A stretch of 64,000 nucleotides of DNA. Origin: Halobacillus dabanensis (GTDB taxonomy: Bacteria; Bacillota; Bacilli; Bacillales; Halobacillaceae). The DNA lies in NCBI RefSeq assembly GCF_900114165.1, contig NZ_FOSB01000006.1:186001-250000 (forward strand), written 5' to 3'. The notes under the pieces are model-generated. The model saw only the letters and a program-made list of their open reading frames with translations. It did not search any database and was not told where the DNA came from. The stretch's first letter is position 1; each line of letters opens with the position of its first letter. This document shows, piece by piece, positions 7,785 through 16,649 of the stretch. The translations under genes and the position numbers were made by a program.

Positions 7785-8765
7785 TCAGTTGATCGATGAA
7801 TGACCCAAGTCTTCTTCTGATGATGTTTCCTCCATAATGGATAGAGTTTCGTCAGACTCTTGCCCTGCTACAGTGTCATCACCTATTAAAGTAGAATCAA
7901 AGTGATTCTCAGTTGTTTGGATGTTCCGTTCATCCTTCAGCAAATCTTGGAAGTCACTATCGTATTCAATCACTTTCTCCTCAATATCTTGGTCTGGTTC
8001 TTCCTCTACCGTTTGGACTTCATCCGGTTCTGATAGCACTGTGAGCTCCGCCTCTGAATCGGAAGAGGAATCTTCCATATATAAATGATTATTTCCTTCT
8101 TTTTCATCAAGTGGACCTTGGACGGAGTCACCTCCATCAATTTCAGGGGAATCCAGAATTTCTGTTGTCAGATTCTCTTTTTCATTTGTTTCATTATCCT
8201 GGTCTAATTGTTCAAGTATCAGAGGATCCTGGGAACCTTCCTCAAGCTTTACGAAGTTCAGCAGTTCTCCATTAACGCCGGACTTCCCATCCTTTTTTCG
8301 TGAACCTTTTTCACGCTTTTCCGCTTTGTTTTTTTTCTTTTTATCGTTATGATCATCACTTTTATGGTTAAAATTTCTGCTTTTATTATTGTGTTTCTGT
8401 TTTTTCTTTTTCCTGGTGCCCATTTTCCTTACACTGATCGGACCGCATAGATCTGTGATATTGGTGTTCCCATCATAATCCGCCCAAATGAGAATACTGT
8501 TGAAAACTGCCACAAATGTTCCCCCGCTGCCGATCCTTTCATCCTCGAAAAACACTTCAAGATGATCTCCGATCTGGAACATTGTCTTCAACACCCCTTC
8601 AACGGATTTACACGGAAGACTGTCACAATCCTGATTACAACAACGCTCTTCACGATTGGACTTGCAGCTCTCAACGGCATTAAAAAAATCTGGTTTTTCT
8701 TTATTTCCCTGCTCACCAGTTTTTCCAAAATATCTCCTGATGAAATCATCAAACCCTTCTTCCAT
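7785..8765 (-). CDS. Protein with LGDKIEV-like domain, Lys-rich linker and long acidic tail
   Basis: 326 residues. An N-terminal segment has a Cys cluster (CCNQDCDSLPC, about 43-52). Residues about 60-115 carry the shared domain (FQIGDHLEVFFEDERIG, GTF, ILIWADYDGNT, ISVRKM). A very basic Lys/Asn-rich stretch (about 117-165) follows, then a strongly acidic Glu/Asp/Ser-rich tail to the end. Low-complexity basic and acidic regions like these are common in coat or scaffold proteins. Start follows AAAGGAGTGGAATATCT. It is divergent from the plus-strand paralogue at 9227. No recognised family. Confidence 0.6.
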   Translation of the reverse strand: MEEGFDDFIRRYFGKTGEQGNKEKPDFFNAVESCKSNREERCCNQDCDSLPCKSVEGVLKTMFQIGDHLEVFFEDERIGSGGTFVAVFNSILIWADYDGNTNITDLCGPISVRKMGTRKKKKQKHNNKSRNFNHKSDDHNDKKKKNKAEKREKGSRKKDGKSGVNGELLNFVKLEEGSQDPLILEQLDQDNETNEKENLTTEILDSPEIDGGDSVQGPLDEKEGNNHLYMEDSSSDSEAELTVLSEPDEVQTVEEEPDQDIEEKVIEYDSDFQDLLKDERNIQTTENHFDSTLIGDDTVAGQESDETLSIMEETSSEEDLGHSSIN

Positions 8766-9226
8766 AGATATTCCACTCCTTTACATTTTGTCTACAATTC
8801 ATAATCAATATATGTATGTAAAAAAAGATTGTATAGCCTATTTTTATGGCATCATCCCAATTTCCGCTCACTCTAACCGGGCTTTTGAATAGGTTAAGAA
8901 TAGATACAGAGACTGGGATGAAGCACATGCCAATGTATTATTTTTCTCGTTAACACATATGGGCAAGGGTCTTTTTTCTTTTATTTGGTTGCCTTTATGG
9001 TCCCTTGCCATAAGCCATCCGCTGATCGGGCATATTTCAAAAACATTTTGACAACCGAAGAGAAACACAGCATAGTACTTCCCCCGCTTTCTTAGCCAGG
9101 GGATCATAAAAGAAGCAGGAAATATCCGTACAGCCTGAGAGGCCAATCGATTTAATTTTCATAAGGGACTTCTCTGAAAAGAAGCTAGTGGATATTTGCC
9201 TAGAATATTAGAAGGAGTGTATATGG
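8766..9226. other. 461-base intergenic region between divergent paralogues
   Basis: It must hold the promoters for the divergent 326- and 157-residue genes. A minus-strand open frame crosses it (8868-9146) but has no good ribosome binding site and no recognisable domain. A GACTGGGATGAAG block near 8910 resembles dispersed intergenic sequence in related genomes. I see no sure promoter or RNA gene. Confidence 0.3.
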
Positions 9227-9700
9227 ATGAAGAAAAACACGAGACATGGAAATGGTTATGCACATAACCCTAAGCATTCATACGATGAAACCGGGGCAAA
9301 TACAGCAAAAACGGATTGCAAATCGAATAAAAACAAACACATCATAAAAGACGAAGTTAAAACGACAAAAGGTCATGATTTCGATATCTTACCAAAAAAC
9401 TCCCCAACTAAAGAATCGAACGTACAACCATATCACCAGATAACGAATAAACAGATTTGTACAGTTCCCACTTCTACTCATAACGAGGAAAAAGACGGCT
9501 CCGCTCGCACGATTTTGAATAAATATTTCACACTTGGTGACAAAATCCACGTATATGGGGGGAGCAGACTACTCGATCAGAAAGGAACATTTTTAACTGC
9601 CGGACCTGATTATTTCCTATGGGTGGATGGGGATGGATATGTACGGTTACAAGTCCTCAGTGGTGGAATCAGTATTGGCAAAAGAGGAAAGAAAAACTAG
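9227..9700 (+). CDS. Protein with disordered N terminus and C-terminal LGDKIHV domain
   Basis: 157 residues. The first about 95 are polar, His/Lys/Asn/Thr-rich and probably disordered; the last about 55 are the shared domain (TLGDKIHVYGGSRLL, GTFLTAGPDYFLWVDGDGYV, ISIGKRGKKN). Fourth member of the local family and the only one on the plus strand, leading into the glycan cluster. Start at 9227 lies 9 bases after GGAG; another ATG at 9223 is in a different frame. Function unknown; a coat protein is plausible from context. Confidence 0.6.
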   Translation: MKKNTRHGNGYAHNPKHSYDETGANTAKTDCKSNKNKHIIKDEVKTTKGHDFDILPKNSPTKESNVQPYHQITNKQICTVPTSTHNEEKDGSARTILNKYFTLGDKIHVYGGSRLLDQKGTFLTAGPDYFLWVDGDGYVRLQVLSGGISIGKRGKKN

Positions 9701-9735
9701 GAAACAGACATTAGCCCTGTGCTAGTGTCTGTTTC
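9701..9735 (+). terminator. Hairpin after the LGDKIHV-domain gene
   Basis: 10-bp stem GAAACAGACA/TGTCTGTTTC (9701-9710 with 9726-9735) right at the stop codon, but followed by GAAAATA rather than a T run, so termination strength is uncertain. Confidence 0.45.
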
Positions 9736-9792
9736 GAAAATATAGAGGGTTACATACAGTAATGTAATTAAAATAAAAATGGAGTGAGGGGA

Positions 9793-10449
9793 ATGAAAGA
9801 AACTGTATTGGTCATAGCAGCACATCCAGACGATGAACTACTAGGGTCAGCTGGTACGCTAAAAAGGTTAGTGGATCAAGGAAATAAAGTCGTATCGATC
9901 ATTACAGCAAACGGAAGAAAAGAAGAGGCCCATCATATTCAACAGCTTTCCCGAAAAGCAAACAAAGAGATCGGGATAAAAGAAGTAATTTTTCTAGAGC
10001 ATCCTAACCTGGAATTAGAAATGATACCTCTCCATATCTTTACGAAGGAAATCGAAAAACTAATAGATATCTATCAACCTACCAAAATTTTCACCCATCA
10101 TTACGGGGATTTGAATATAGACCACCAAGTGACGTTCCAAGCAGTCTTAACAGCAGTTCGTCCTCTACCGAATAAACAACCGATAGAATTGATCACATTT
10201 GAAACTGTTTCCTCAAGTGAATGGAATACAGAGACGAATGATAAGCAATTTAAACCAAATTATTATGTGGACATTTCATCGGTGATGGATCAAAAAATTG
10301 AATCCTTAAAGCATTATGAAGTAGAAATGCGCGATTTTCCGCATCCGCGTTCCTATGATGGAGTCAAACATTTGGCAAGTGTCCGAGGAATGACGGTCGG
10401 GGTACCGTATGCAGAAGCATTTGAAGTTATAAGGAGGGTCTGGAAATGA
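9793..10449 (+). CDS. PIG-L/LmbE-family zinc deacetylase
   Basis: 218 residues. AAHPDDELLG near the N terminus is the PIG-L zinc motif, and THHYGDLNIDH supplies the later His ligand. The family removes acetyl groups from N-acetylglucosaminyl substrates, including bacillithiol precursors (BshB) and antibiotic or glycan intermediates. As first gene of a glycosyltransferase operon it more likely acts on a glycan or its precursor than in bacillithiol synthesis. ATG 9793 is preferred over the in-frame GTG 9784 because GGAG lies 8 bases upstream. Its stop overlaps the next start (ATGA). Confidence 0.8.
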   Translation: MKETVLVIAAHPDDELLGSAGTLKRLVDQGNKVVSIITANGRKEEAHHIQQLSRKANKEIGIKEVIFLEHPNLELEMIPLHIFTKEIEKLIDIYQPTKIFTHHYGDLNIDHQVTFQAVLTAVRPLPNKQPIELITFETVSSSEWNTETNDKQFKPNYYVDISSVMDQKIESLKHYEVEMRDFPHPRSYDGVKHLASVRGMTVGVPYAEAFEVIRRVWK

Positions 10450-11780
10450 AGGAACTATTTTTCCCTTATCCATACCTTGTTACTGCCCTCGATAAATATT
10501 ATGGGGTAAAGTCAAAGCCTATGAGGGCAAAAATAAAAGATAAGGATAAAGATTCTAAGCGGAAAAAAGACCGCAAAAAGAAATCAAAAACTAAAAAGAA
10601 AAAAGGTAAGTCTGAGAGTAAGAAATTATCCATTCTGATAGCGACTTTTTGGGATTATCCCCATACGGGAGGACTTTCCAATTACATTACTACTCTAAAA
10701 GAGGGATTGAAGTCTTTAGGTCACAAAGTGGATGTCATATCTCCGAATCAGTTTTCAGCAACGAAAGTAAAAGAGCTGCGGGAGATGATCGTCCCGGAAT
10801 TAAAGACTTTTTTTGAGCAGCGATACGGCTCCTACACAAGCAAAATCATACAAAACAGTCGATTGCTATACATCTATGAACAGATGATGAAATCTGTAAA
10901 ACTGGAAAAATACGATATACTTCATGCCCAGGATTTATTCACTGCCAATATATTAGGGAGATTCAATGAAGATTTAGGTAAACCTCTTCTATTCACCCCC
11001 CACGGCATGTTCACCTTCAGCAGAGTCAAATTCAACCGAATTGAAAAAGGATCAGCAGAAGAAGTGTATTACAAAGAAGTTGAGAAAAAAGCGATTGAAT
11101 ATGCGACTCATATGGTGATTTTAAGTGATTCTTTCCGTGATCCTTTGAGTTCCCTTGGAGCTAAATCTGCGAATTTGACGACGGTTAATACCGGGATTGA
11201 CTTTAAAACAAATGAGCGAGGCAGCACTAGTGGAAAAATAGTGATTTCATGCATAGCAAGACTTGGACCTAGAAAAGGACATACAGATTTATTTCATGCC
11301 CTTTCCAAATTGAAGGGAATAAGTAATCAGGTCGAGGTGCAAATCGTCGGAGACGGGGAAATGCGTGAAGCACTTGAAAATCAAGTCAAATCGTTGAATC
11401 TATCAAACGTACGGTTCTTAGGGAAACGCGATGACGTTCCTGCCATATTGAGTAAAACAGATATATTTGTTCTACCAACCCTCAATGACAACCTGCCCAT
11501 TTCCATTATTGAAGCCATGCATAGCGGTACAGCCGTCCTGACTACCAATTGTGGCGGTATTAAGGAAATAATCCACCATAATGAAAACGGTATCATCGTT
11601 GAACCAGGCAATGTCAGTCAATTAGCAACCCAACTCAAACACTTGATCGGTAATGAAGCATTGCGAAAGAAACTAGGGGCCAATGCGTCCCAATATGCCA
11701 AAACACATCTCACTCAGGAAGCCATGGTCGGTAAGATTGAAGGGATTTATAAAAATCTGATAGCTGCAGGTTGGGAATGA
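10446..11780 (+). CDS. GT4 glycosyltransferase, YtcC/CotSA-like (copy 1)
   Basis: 444 residues. After a short N-terminal segment (LVTALDKYYGV) and a Lys-rich insert (about 27-62) comes a GT-B fold: IATFWDYPHTGGLSNYI, HAQDLFTANILG, LLFTPHGMFT, and the donor-site region ARLGPRKGH, GDGEMREAL and PISIIEAMHSGTAVLTTNCGG (the E-x7-E motif of GT4). Retaining GT4 enzymes of this type occur in the cotS/ytcABC spore-coat glycan region. Translationally coupled to the deacetylase. The copy at 14040-15317 is a clear paralogue; the basic insert is present only here. Confidence 0.8.
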   Translation: MKELFFPYPYLVTALDKYYGVKSKPMRAKIKDKDKDSKRKKDRKKKSKTKKKKGKSESKKLSILIATFWDYPHTGGLSNYITTLKEGLKSLGHKVDVISPNQFSATKVKELREMIVPELKTFFEQRYGSYTSKIIQNSRLLYIYEQMMKSVKLEKYDILHAQDLFTANILGRFNEDLGKPLLFTPHGMFTFSRVKFNRIEKGSAEEVYYKEVEKKAIEYATHMVILSDSFRDPLSSLGAKSANLTTVNTGIDFKTNERGSTSGKIVISCIARLGPRKGHTDLFHALSKLKGISNQVEVQIVGDGEMREALENQVKSLNLSNVRFLGKRDDVPAILSKTDIFVLPTLNDNLPISIIEAMHSGTAVLTTNCGGIKEIIHHNENGIIVEPGNVSQLATQLKHLIGNEALRKKLGANASQYAKTHLTQEAMVGKIEGIYKNLIAAGWE

Positions 11781-12955
11781 TGTCTTCCCATCCAGCTGTC
11801 GTCCTTGATCTAAGCGCTAATGGAGTTGGCATCATTCATGCCCTTTCCCGAAAAGGAATTGATGTATATGCCTTTGATACAGAAGGTCCCTATTCAAAAG
11901 GTAAATCAAGACTTGCAACATGTGGGATATGTCCAAGCCCCTTGAACGAAGAAGAAGAGCTGCTTTCCTTTTTAAAAAAGATAGCAATGGAACATGATCA
12001 AAAGCCTGTCCTCTACGCAGGCGCAGATGATTATGTTGTCTTCATCTCGAAATACAGGAGCGTATTATCCCAGTATTACCTGTTTTTATACCCTGATCAT
12101 TCTTTAATCATGGATTTATTAGATAAAAAGAAAACCTATGAATTAGCATTGAAATATAATATCCCTACCGCAAAAACCTTTTTTGTTGAAAATGAAGAAC
12201 AGCTCGATGAGGCGATTACTCAATTAGAATTTCCATGTATTCTAAAGCCTGTATACGGCCATGAATTCAGAAAACATGTAAATAAGAAAGCCATTCATAT
12301 TCAAAATCCGATTCAGTTAAAGGAAATCTATCCGATTTATCGTAAATTCGGTGAGCTTATTATCCAGGAGATCATACCCGGAGATAACCAATGTTTCTAT
12401 AAAGTGGCCACATTCTTCGATGAGGATTTGGAATTACTTGCTCTTTTCACTCTTCAAAAAAATCATCAATTCCCAGCACAATTCGGAACGGGAGCCCATA
12501 TCGTAAGCAAACGAATACCTGACCTGGTCGATGCCGGGGTTCCACTCTTGAAAGAACTGGCACTAAAAGGTGTAAGTATGATCGAATATAAAAAAGATCC
12601 AAGGGACGGACAGTATAAACTCATTGAAATCAATCCCAGATTTTGGCTGACCCACAGCTTGACCGGCCATTCCGGCGTTGATTTTGCCCATCAATATTAC
12701 CTGTATCTTACAGGGCAGCGCCCGTCACCAAAAATAAACCAGACAGACGGGGTTCAATGGATTTACCTTGTACGTTACTTCCTCACCTATCTTGAAAAAA
12801 GAAAAAAGGGAGAAATGACTTTAAAAGACTTCTTTCATGGTTTAAGAGGAAAAAAAGTATTCGCTCTTTTTGCCCTGGATGACCCTATGCCATTTATCAG
12901 AAGTACCACGTCCCATCTGTGGAATGCGTGGAAAAGAAAACGAAGGAGTGATTGA
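11777..12955 (+). CDS. ATP-grasp domain ligase
   Basis: About 392 residues. The N terminus (VVLDLSANGVGIIHALSRKG) is a pre-ATP-grasp domain, followed by nucleotide-binding segments (FPCILKPVYG, ELIIQEIIPGDNQ) and the metal-binding YKLIEINPRFW. This is the carboxylate-amine ligase fold also seen in D-Ala ligase and in cluster-bound enzymes that attach amino acids to sugars. ATG 11777 overlaps the upstream stop. Between two glycosyltransferases it probably modifies a glycan with an amino acid or carboxylate; the exact reaction is unknown. It ends in a basic tail (KRKRRSD). Confidence 0.75.
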   Translation: MMSSHPAVVLDLSANGVGIIHALSRKGIDVYAFDTEGPYSKGKSRLATCGICPSPLNEEEELLSFLKKIAMEHDQKPVLYAGADDYVVFISKYRSVLSQYYLFLYPDHSLIMDLLDKKKTYELALKYNIPTAKTFFVENEEQLDEAITQLEFPCILKPVYGHEFRKHVNKKAIHIQNPIQLKEIYPIYRKFGELIIQEIIPGDNQCFYKVATFFDEDLELLALFTLQKNHQFPAQFGTGAHIVSKRIPDLVDAGVPLLKELALKGVSMIEYKKDPRDGQYKLIEINPRFWLTHSLTGHSGVDFAHQYYLYLTGQRPSPKINQTDGVQWIYLVRYFLTYLEKRKKGEMTLKDFFHGLRGKKVFALFALDDPMPFIRSTTSHLWNAWKRKRRSD

Positions 12956-12957
12956 GA

Positions 12958-14019
12958 ATGTATACACCTAAAGAACTGAATGCTATGTTCCATAAACATG
13001 GAATCGAAGAAAAACTCTCCACATCCCTCGGGAATAAAGTGACCATTCAGGCTTCCTCCATCCAAAACCTAAAGTCAACGAAGAGAAGCAGCATTTATCA
13101 GCTTCAGCTAAAAACACAAACAAACAGCTTCCCTATCATTTTTAAAATCTATCATTCCTCCAAATACAAAAATGAAGTCGAGATCAATATCTACAGTAAA
13201 GCCTACCCTTTATTAAAGGAGTTCCTTCCTGAAATCTACCTGATGGAGAAACAAGGAAGTGAAACTTGGGTGTTCATGGAGTATGTCCGTCAAATTCGTG
13301 GGCAGCTGACTTTTACTCCAAAGCATTTTGATTATATTATCCCAACCCTTGCTAAACTACACGCCCACACCTATGAAGAAAAATCCAAGAAAGAAATAAG
13401 CAATTTCAAAAATTGGGTTCCCATTTACAACTCGGTAAAAATGAAAAAAGATCGGGAAAAATTCATTTCTAAAACAATGACATTTCTGGACGATGTCAAG
13501 AAGGATAAACAATGGAAGGACATCATCAAGCCACATTACAAGTCATTAAATAAATTATACAGTGACGGTCCTGACTTCTTTCCGGAACTATCAGCCAGCG
13601 GAAATTCTATTACTCACGGAGATCTGCACATGCAGAATATCTGTTCTAAAGATGTCAGCAAAAATGAACCCTGGGCGATTCAATTCATCGATTGGGAGTC
13701 TGCCAAATTTGCTCCTACATGGTTTGACATGATCGTCCTTGTCGAAATTCTACTAGGTTTCAGGAAAGATTGGCAAAGCAATGCAGAAGAAATTCGCACC
13801 CATGCGGTCGATGTGTACACGAATGAAATGAAGAAATATGGGATCGAGTTTAAAACCAAACCCATTCATTTATACAAAATGGCATACCTTCAACGAACGC
13901 TTGAAAAGGGATTACACACTCAGCTGAGGCGTATCCTTGACAACCGTGGAGGGGAGCTCCTTCCTTACCATTTAGAAAAAATATCAACCTGGGGAAGCGA
14001 ACTGGGAATCTATAAGTAG
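12958..14019 (+). CDS. CotS/CotI-like kinase-fold protein (APH family)
   Basis: 353 residues of the aminoglycoside-phosphotransferase/choline-kinase fold: ITHGDLHMQNI is the catalytic loop and FIDWESAKFAPTWFD the metal-binding segment; the N lobe has IIFKIYH with the ATP Lys. The start is ATG 12958 (9 bases after AAGGAG), not the in-frame TTG 12952. CotS and CotI of B. subtilis are coat proteins of this fold encoded beside CotSA and YtcC glycosyltransferases, the same neighbourhood as here. It could phosphorylate a sugar of the spore-surface glycan; this is inference. Confidence 0.75.
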   Translation: MYTPKELNAMFHKHGIEEKLSTSLGNKVTIQASSIQNLKSTKRSSIYQLQLKTQTNSFPIIFKIYHSSKYKNEVEINIYSKAYPLLKEFLPEIYLMEKQGSETWVFMEYVRQIRGQLTFTPKHFDYIIPTLAKLHAHTYEEKSKKEISNFKNWVPIYNSVKMKKDREKFISKTMTFLDDVKKDKQWKDIIKPHYKSLNKLYSDGPDFFPELSASGNSITHGDLHMQNICSKDVSKNEPWAIQFIDWESAKFAPTWFDMIVLVEILLGFRKDWQSNAEEIRTHAVDVYTNEMKKYGIEFKTKPIHLYKMAYLQRTLEKGLHTQLRRILDNRGGELLPYHLEKISTWGSELGIYK

Positions 14020-14039
14020 ATACGAAAGGATGAGGAAAC

Positions 14040-15317
14040 ATGAGTCGAATGCCTCCTTTCAACATTCATCCCTCTCTTCTTGCCATCATGGATCAGTATT
14101 ATGATGTGGAAAGAGATGATAAGGAGCCTCTCCACCTCCAACCATTCGGTCAGAAGAACAAAGGTGAACAATCAAAGCCGATGAAAATCTTATACGTAAC
14201 ATTTTTTCAATACCCTAATACAGGTGGATTATCCCATTACATCCATTCCATAAAAAAAGGATTTGAAAAGGCCGGTCATATTGTAGATGTCCTAGCGCCC
14301 AATCACATGCCTTCGGAACAGCTGGAGGAATGGATTCCTGAAGCGGACTCGGAAGCTCGTAAGTTCATGAAGGAACGCTACGGTGCAGTCAATGAAAAAA
14401 TCGTTAAAAACCTTAGTTATCTGCATGTATTCGAATGGTTTCTGAAAGATAAAAATCTCGAGCAATATGACATCCTGCACGCTCAAGACCTATTTGCCCT
14501 CTTCATCCTTGGACATTTAAACCAAACGTACCAAAAGCCTTTACTGTTTACACCACACGGGTTCTTTACGAAGAGTCGCTTGAAATTCAACAAAATGAAG
14601 AAAGGTTCCATGGAAGAAGCCTACTTTACGGAACTTGAGAAAGTAGGAATGGAGGCAAGTACGGAAATCGTGATCATTTCAGATTCCTTTCGACCTGACC
14701 TGATCGATTTCGGTGCAGCAGATGAAAAAATGACCACCGTTCATACGGGCATCGATTTCACTCCCCTTCCTCATGAAAATCATGGAAATATTGTGCTGAC
14801 GTGTGTCTCCCGTCTGTCCCCACGCAAAGGTCATAGATTTCTTTTAGAAGCATTGGCTAAGCTTCGTGAACATTTGACTAATGTAGAAGTATGGATTGTC
14901 GGAGATGGTGTCATGAAAGAAAAACTGATGGAACAGGCGAAAGAACTTGAGCTGAACAACGTAACCTTTTTTGGGAAAAGACACGATATCCCCTACATCC
15001 TTTCCATGTCAGACATCTACGTGTTAGCAACTGTGAACGACAACTTTCCCCTGTCCGTCCTGGAAGCAATGTTCTCCGGGCAAGCGGTCATCTCCACTAC
15101 ATGTGGCGGGATCCCGGAAATGATCCGTCACGAAGAAACAGGCATACTTTGTGAACCTGGGAATGTCGATCAACTGGCACATGCGATAAAGCGATTCTTA
15201 ACGAATAAGGAAGAACGAGTCAGATTTGCTAAGGCTGCTGAATCTTACGCTCGCCAACACTTTACAAGTGAAGTGATGACGAGAAAAATAGAACAGATTT
15301 ATCAAAAATATTTATGA
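14040..15317 (+). CDS. GT4 glycosyltransferase, YtcC/CotSA-like (copy 2)
   Basis: 425 residues, collinear with the copy at 10446-11780: MDQYYDV near the start, VTFFQYPNTGGLSHYI, YDILHAQDLFALFILG, LLFTPHGFFTKSRLKFN, SRLSPRKGH, and PLSVLEAMFSGQAVISTTCGG. It lacks the poly-Lys insert. The conserved donor-site motifs predict an active GT-B retaining transferase. Start follows AAAGGATGAGGAAAC. Two diverged copies in one operon suggest two different linkages or acceptor positions in one glycan. Confidence 0.8.
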   Translation: MSRMPPFNIHPSLLAIMDQYYDVERDDKEPLHLQPFGQKNKGEQSKPMKILYVTFFQYPNTGGLSHYIHSIKKGFEKAGHIVDVLAPNHMPSEQLEEWIPEADSEARKFMKERYGAVNEKIVKNLSYLHVFEWFLKDKNLEQYDILHAQDLFALFILGHLNQTYQKPLLFTPHGFFTKSRLKFNKMKKGSMEEAYFTELEKVGMEASTEIVIISDSFRPDLIDFGAADEKMTTVHTGIDFTPLPHENHGNIVLTCVSRLSPRKGHRFLLEALAKLREHLTNVEVWIVGDGVMKEKLMEQAKELELNNVTFFGKRHDIPYILSMSDIYVLATVNDNFPLSVLEAMFSGQAVISTTCGGIPEMIRHEETGILCEPGNVDQLAHAIKRFLTNKEERVRFAKAAESYARQHFTSEVMTRKIEQIYQKYL

Positions 15318-15334
15318 AGAAAGGAGACTCATGT

Positions 15335-15370
15335 ATGAGGGAAAATGAAATGATTCAGGATCAAATATGA
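15335..15370 (+). CDS. 11-codon leader open frame coupled to the epimerase
   Basis: MRENEMIQDQI, stop. The ATG at 15335 has a strong AAAGGAG site 8 bases upstream, and the stop TGA overlaps the epimerase ATG (15367-15370). The epimerase itself has only a weak AGGA nearby. The arrangement looks like translational coupling, with ribosomes loaded on the short frame reinitiating on the epimerase; the peptide may have no role of its own. Confidence 0.4.
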   Translation: MRENEMIQDQI

Positions 15371-16287
15371 AAATTTTAGTTACAGGGGGAGCCGGATTCA
15401 TCGGCTCACAACTCGTGGATTTATTACTCGCTGAAGGCCACACCCCCATTATTCTTGACAACTTCTCTAACGGCAGGGAGGAAAACGTCCCAACTGGAGT
15501 TAAAACATATAAAAAGAACCTGTTATCCAAGAAAGTGGAAAAGATTTTCAAAAAAGAGAAACCTGAGATCGTTATCCACCTTGCTGCCCAAGTGAGTGTA
15601 GCTAAATCACTTGAAAATCCAGCAGAAGATGCGGCGGTCAATGTGTTAGGGACCGTAAAGTTGTTGGAATACAGCATTAAATATGATGTGAAAAAATTCA
15701 TCTTCTCCTCTTCCAGCGCAGTGTATGGATATACAAACGAGGCTATCCATGAAGAGATTCCTACGAACCCGATCTCGTTTTATGGCACATCGAAATTAGT
15801 ATCAGAAAACTATATCAAACTGTTCCATAGGCTCTATGAGCTTCCATACACCATCCTTCGTTACGCTAATGTTTATGGACCCAGGCAGCGATCGGATGGC
15901 GAAGGCGGAGTGATAAGTATTTTCATTGAACAATTATTAAGCAATGAAACACCTGTAATATTCGGAGATGGAAATCAAACCCGTGACTTTGTTTACGCAG
16001 GAGATGTAGCACGGGCAAATTTTCTTGCCATCACAAATGCAGACAATCAAACCATCAATATCGGCAGCAATACCCAAACATCCATCAACCAACTTTACAC
16101 CCTGCTTTCCAATCATCTCCCCTCTTCGCACCAGCCAAGATACGAGGAGAAACGGGAAGGAGACATTTTACACAGTCAACTATCAAATGTAAAAGCTCTA
16201 CAACACCTGAAATGGGAACCGCACTTTGATCTGGACGCTGGTTTAGGCACTACTATTGAATATTTCAAAAATAAAAAGGAAGAATGA
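15367..16287 (+). CDS. NAD-dependent sugar-nucleotide epimerase/dehydratase, YtcB/GalE-like
   Basis: 306-residue extended SDR: VTGGAGFIGSQLVD (NAD-binding GxxGxxG), HLAAQVSV, SSSSAVYG, the catalytic YGTSK (YxxxK), YANVYGPRQ, and GDGNQTRDFVYAGD. Typical of UDP-glucose 4-epimerase-like enzymes and B. subtilis YtcB of the coat-glycan region. It supplies a nucleotide sugar for the two neighbouring glycosyltransferases. Last gene of the operon, followed by a terminator. The exact sugar is not determinable. Confidence 0.8.
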   Translation: MKILVTGGAGFIGSQLVDLLLAEGHTPIILDNFSNGREENVPTGVKTYKKNLLSKKVEKIFKKEKPEIVIHLAAQVSVAKSLENPAEDAAVNVLGTVKLLEYSIKYDVKKFIFSSSSAVYGYTNEAIHEEIPTNPISFYGTSKLVSENYIKLFHRLYELPYTILRYANVYGPRQRSDGEGGVISIFIEQLLSNETPVIFGDGNQTRDFVYAGDVARANFLAITNADNQTINIGSNTQTSINQLYTLLSNHLPSSHQPRYEEKREGDILHSQLSNVKALQHLKWEPHFDLDAGLGTTIEYFKNKKEE

Positions 16288-16316
16288 TTTTTTATAAAGC
16301 CCTCAGAGACCAAAGG

Positions 16317-16347
16317 AAAAGAGTTTGGGAAATCCCGAACTCTTTTT
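16317..16347 (+). terminator. Terminator of the glycan operon
   Basis: Stem AAAAGAGTTTGGGA paired with TCCCGAACTCTTTT (16317-16330 with 16333-16346), ending in a T-rich tract 30 bases past the epimerase stop. Confidence 0.8.
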
Positions 16348-16396
16348 CGGTTTTCTATTGAAGGAACGAACCACTCTTTTCTGCCAGGCTTGGTGA

Positions 16397-16570
16397 GATA
16401 TCCGCTAGTTCTGGAAAGTTATCCGCGACTTTTATCCATATATCCGCGGCTTCCTCCCGTATATCCGCGACTTCCTCCCGTATATCCGTGACTTCCTTCC
16501 GTATATCCGCGACTTCCTCCGTATATCCGCGACTTCCTCCGTATATCCGCGACTTCCTCCGTATATCCGC
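16397..16570. repeat. Tandem 20-21-base repeat array (TATATCCGCGACTTCCTCC)
   Basis: Three exact 20-base units (16501-16520, 16521-16540, 16541-16560) with diverged 20-21-base units on the left side and a partial unit at the right. There are no unique spacers, so it is not a CRISPR array. The minus strand can be read as a GYTGGSR-type repeat peptide (16419-16661), but unit length varies between 20 and 21, which breaks the frame, so a coding role is unlikely. Confidence 0.8.
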
Positions 16571-16649
16571 CAGCCATTACTTTAGCTAGTCCATGATTTG
16601 AAATCTCGAAATATGTTAATCTATTCTTGTAAGTAAAGGAGGCTTCATT

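Noticed and set aside
8868-9146. 92-residue minus-strand frame in the divergent intergenic region
   Set aside because: No ribosome binding site, no domain, and composition unlike the neighbouring genes.
16397-16570. Possible CRISPR array
   Set aside because: Units follow each other without spacers and no cas gene is near.
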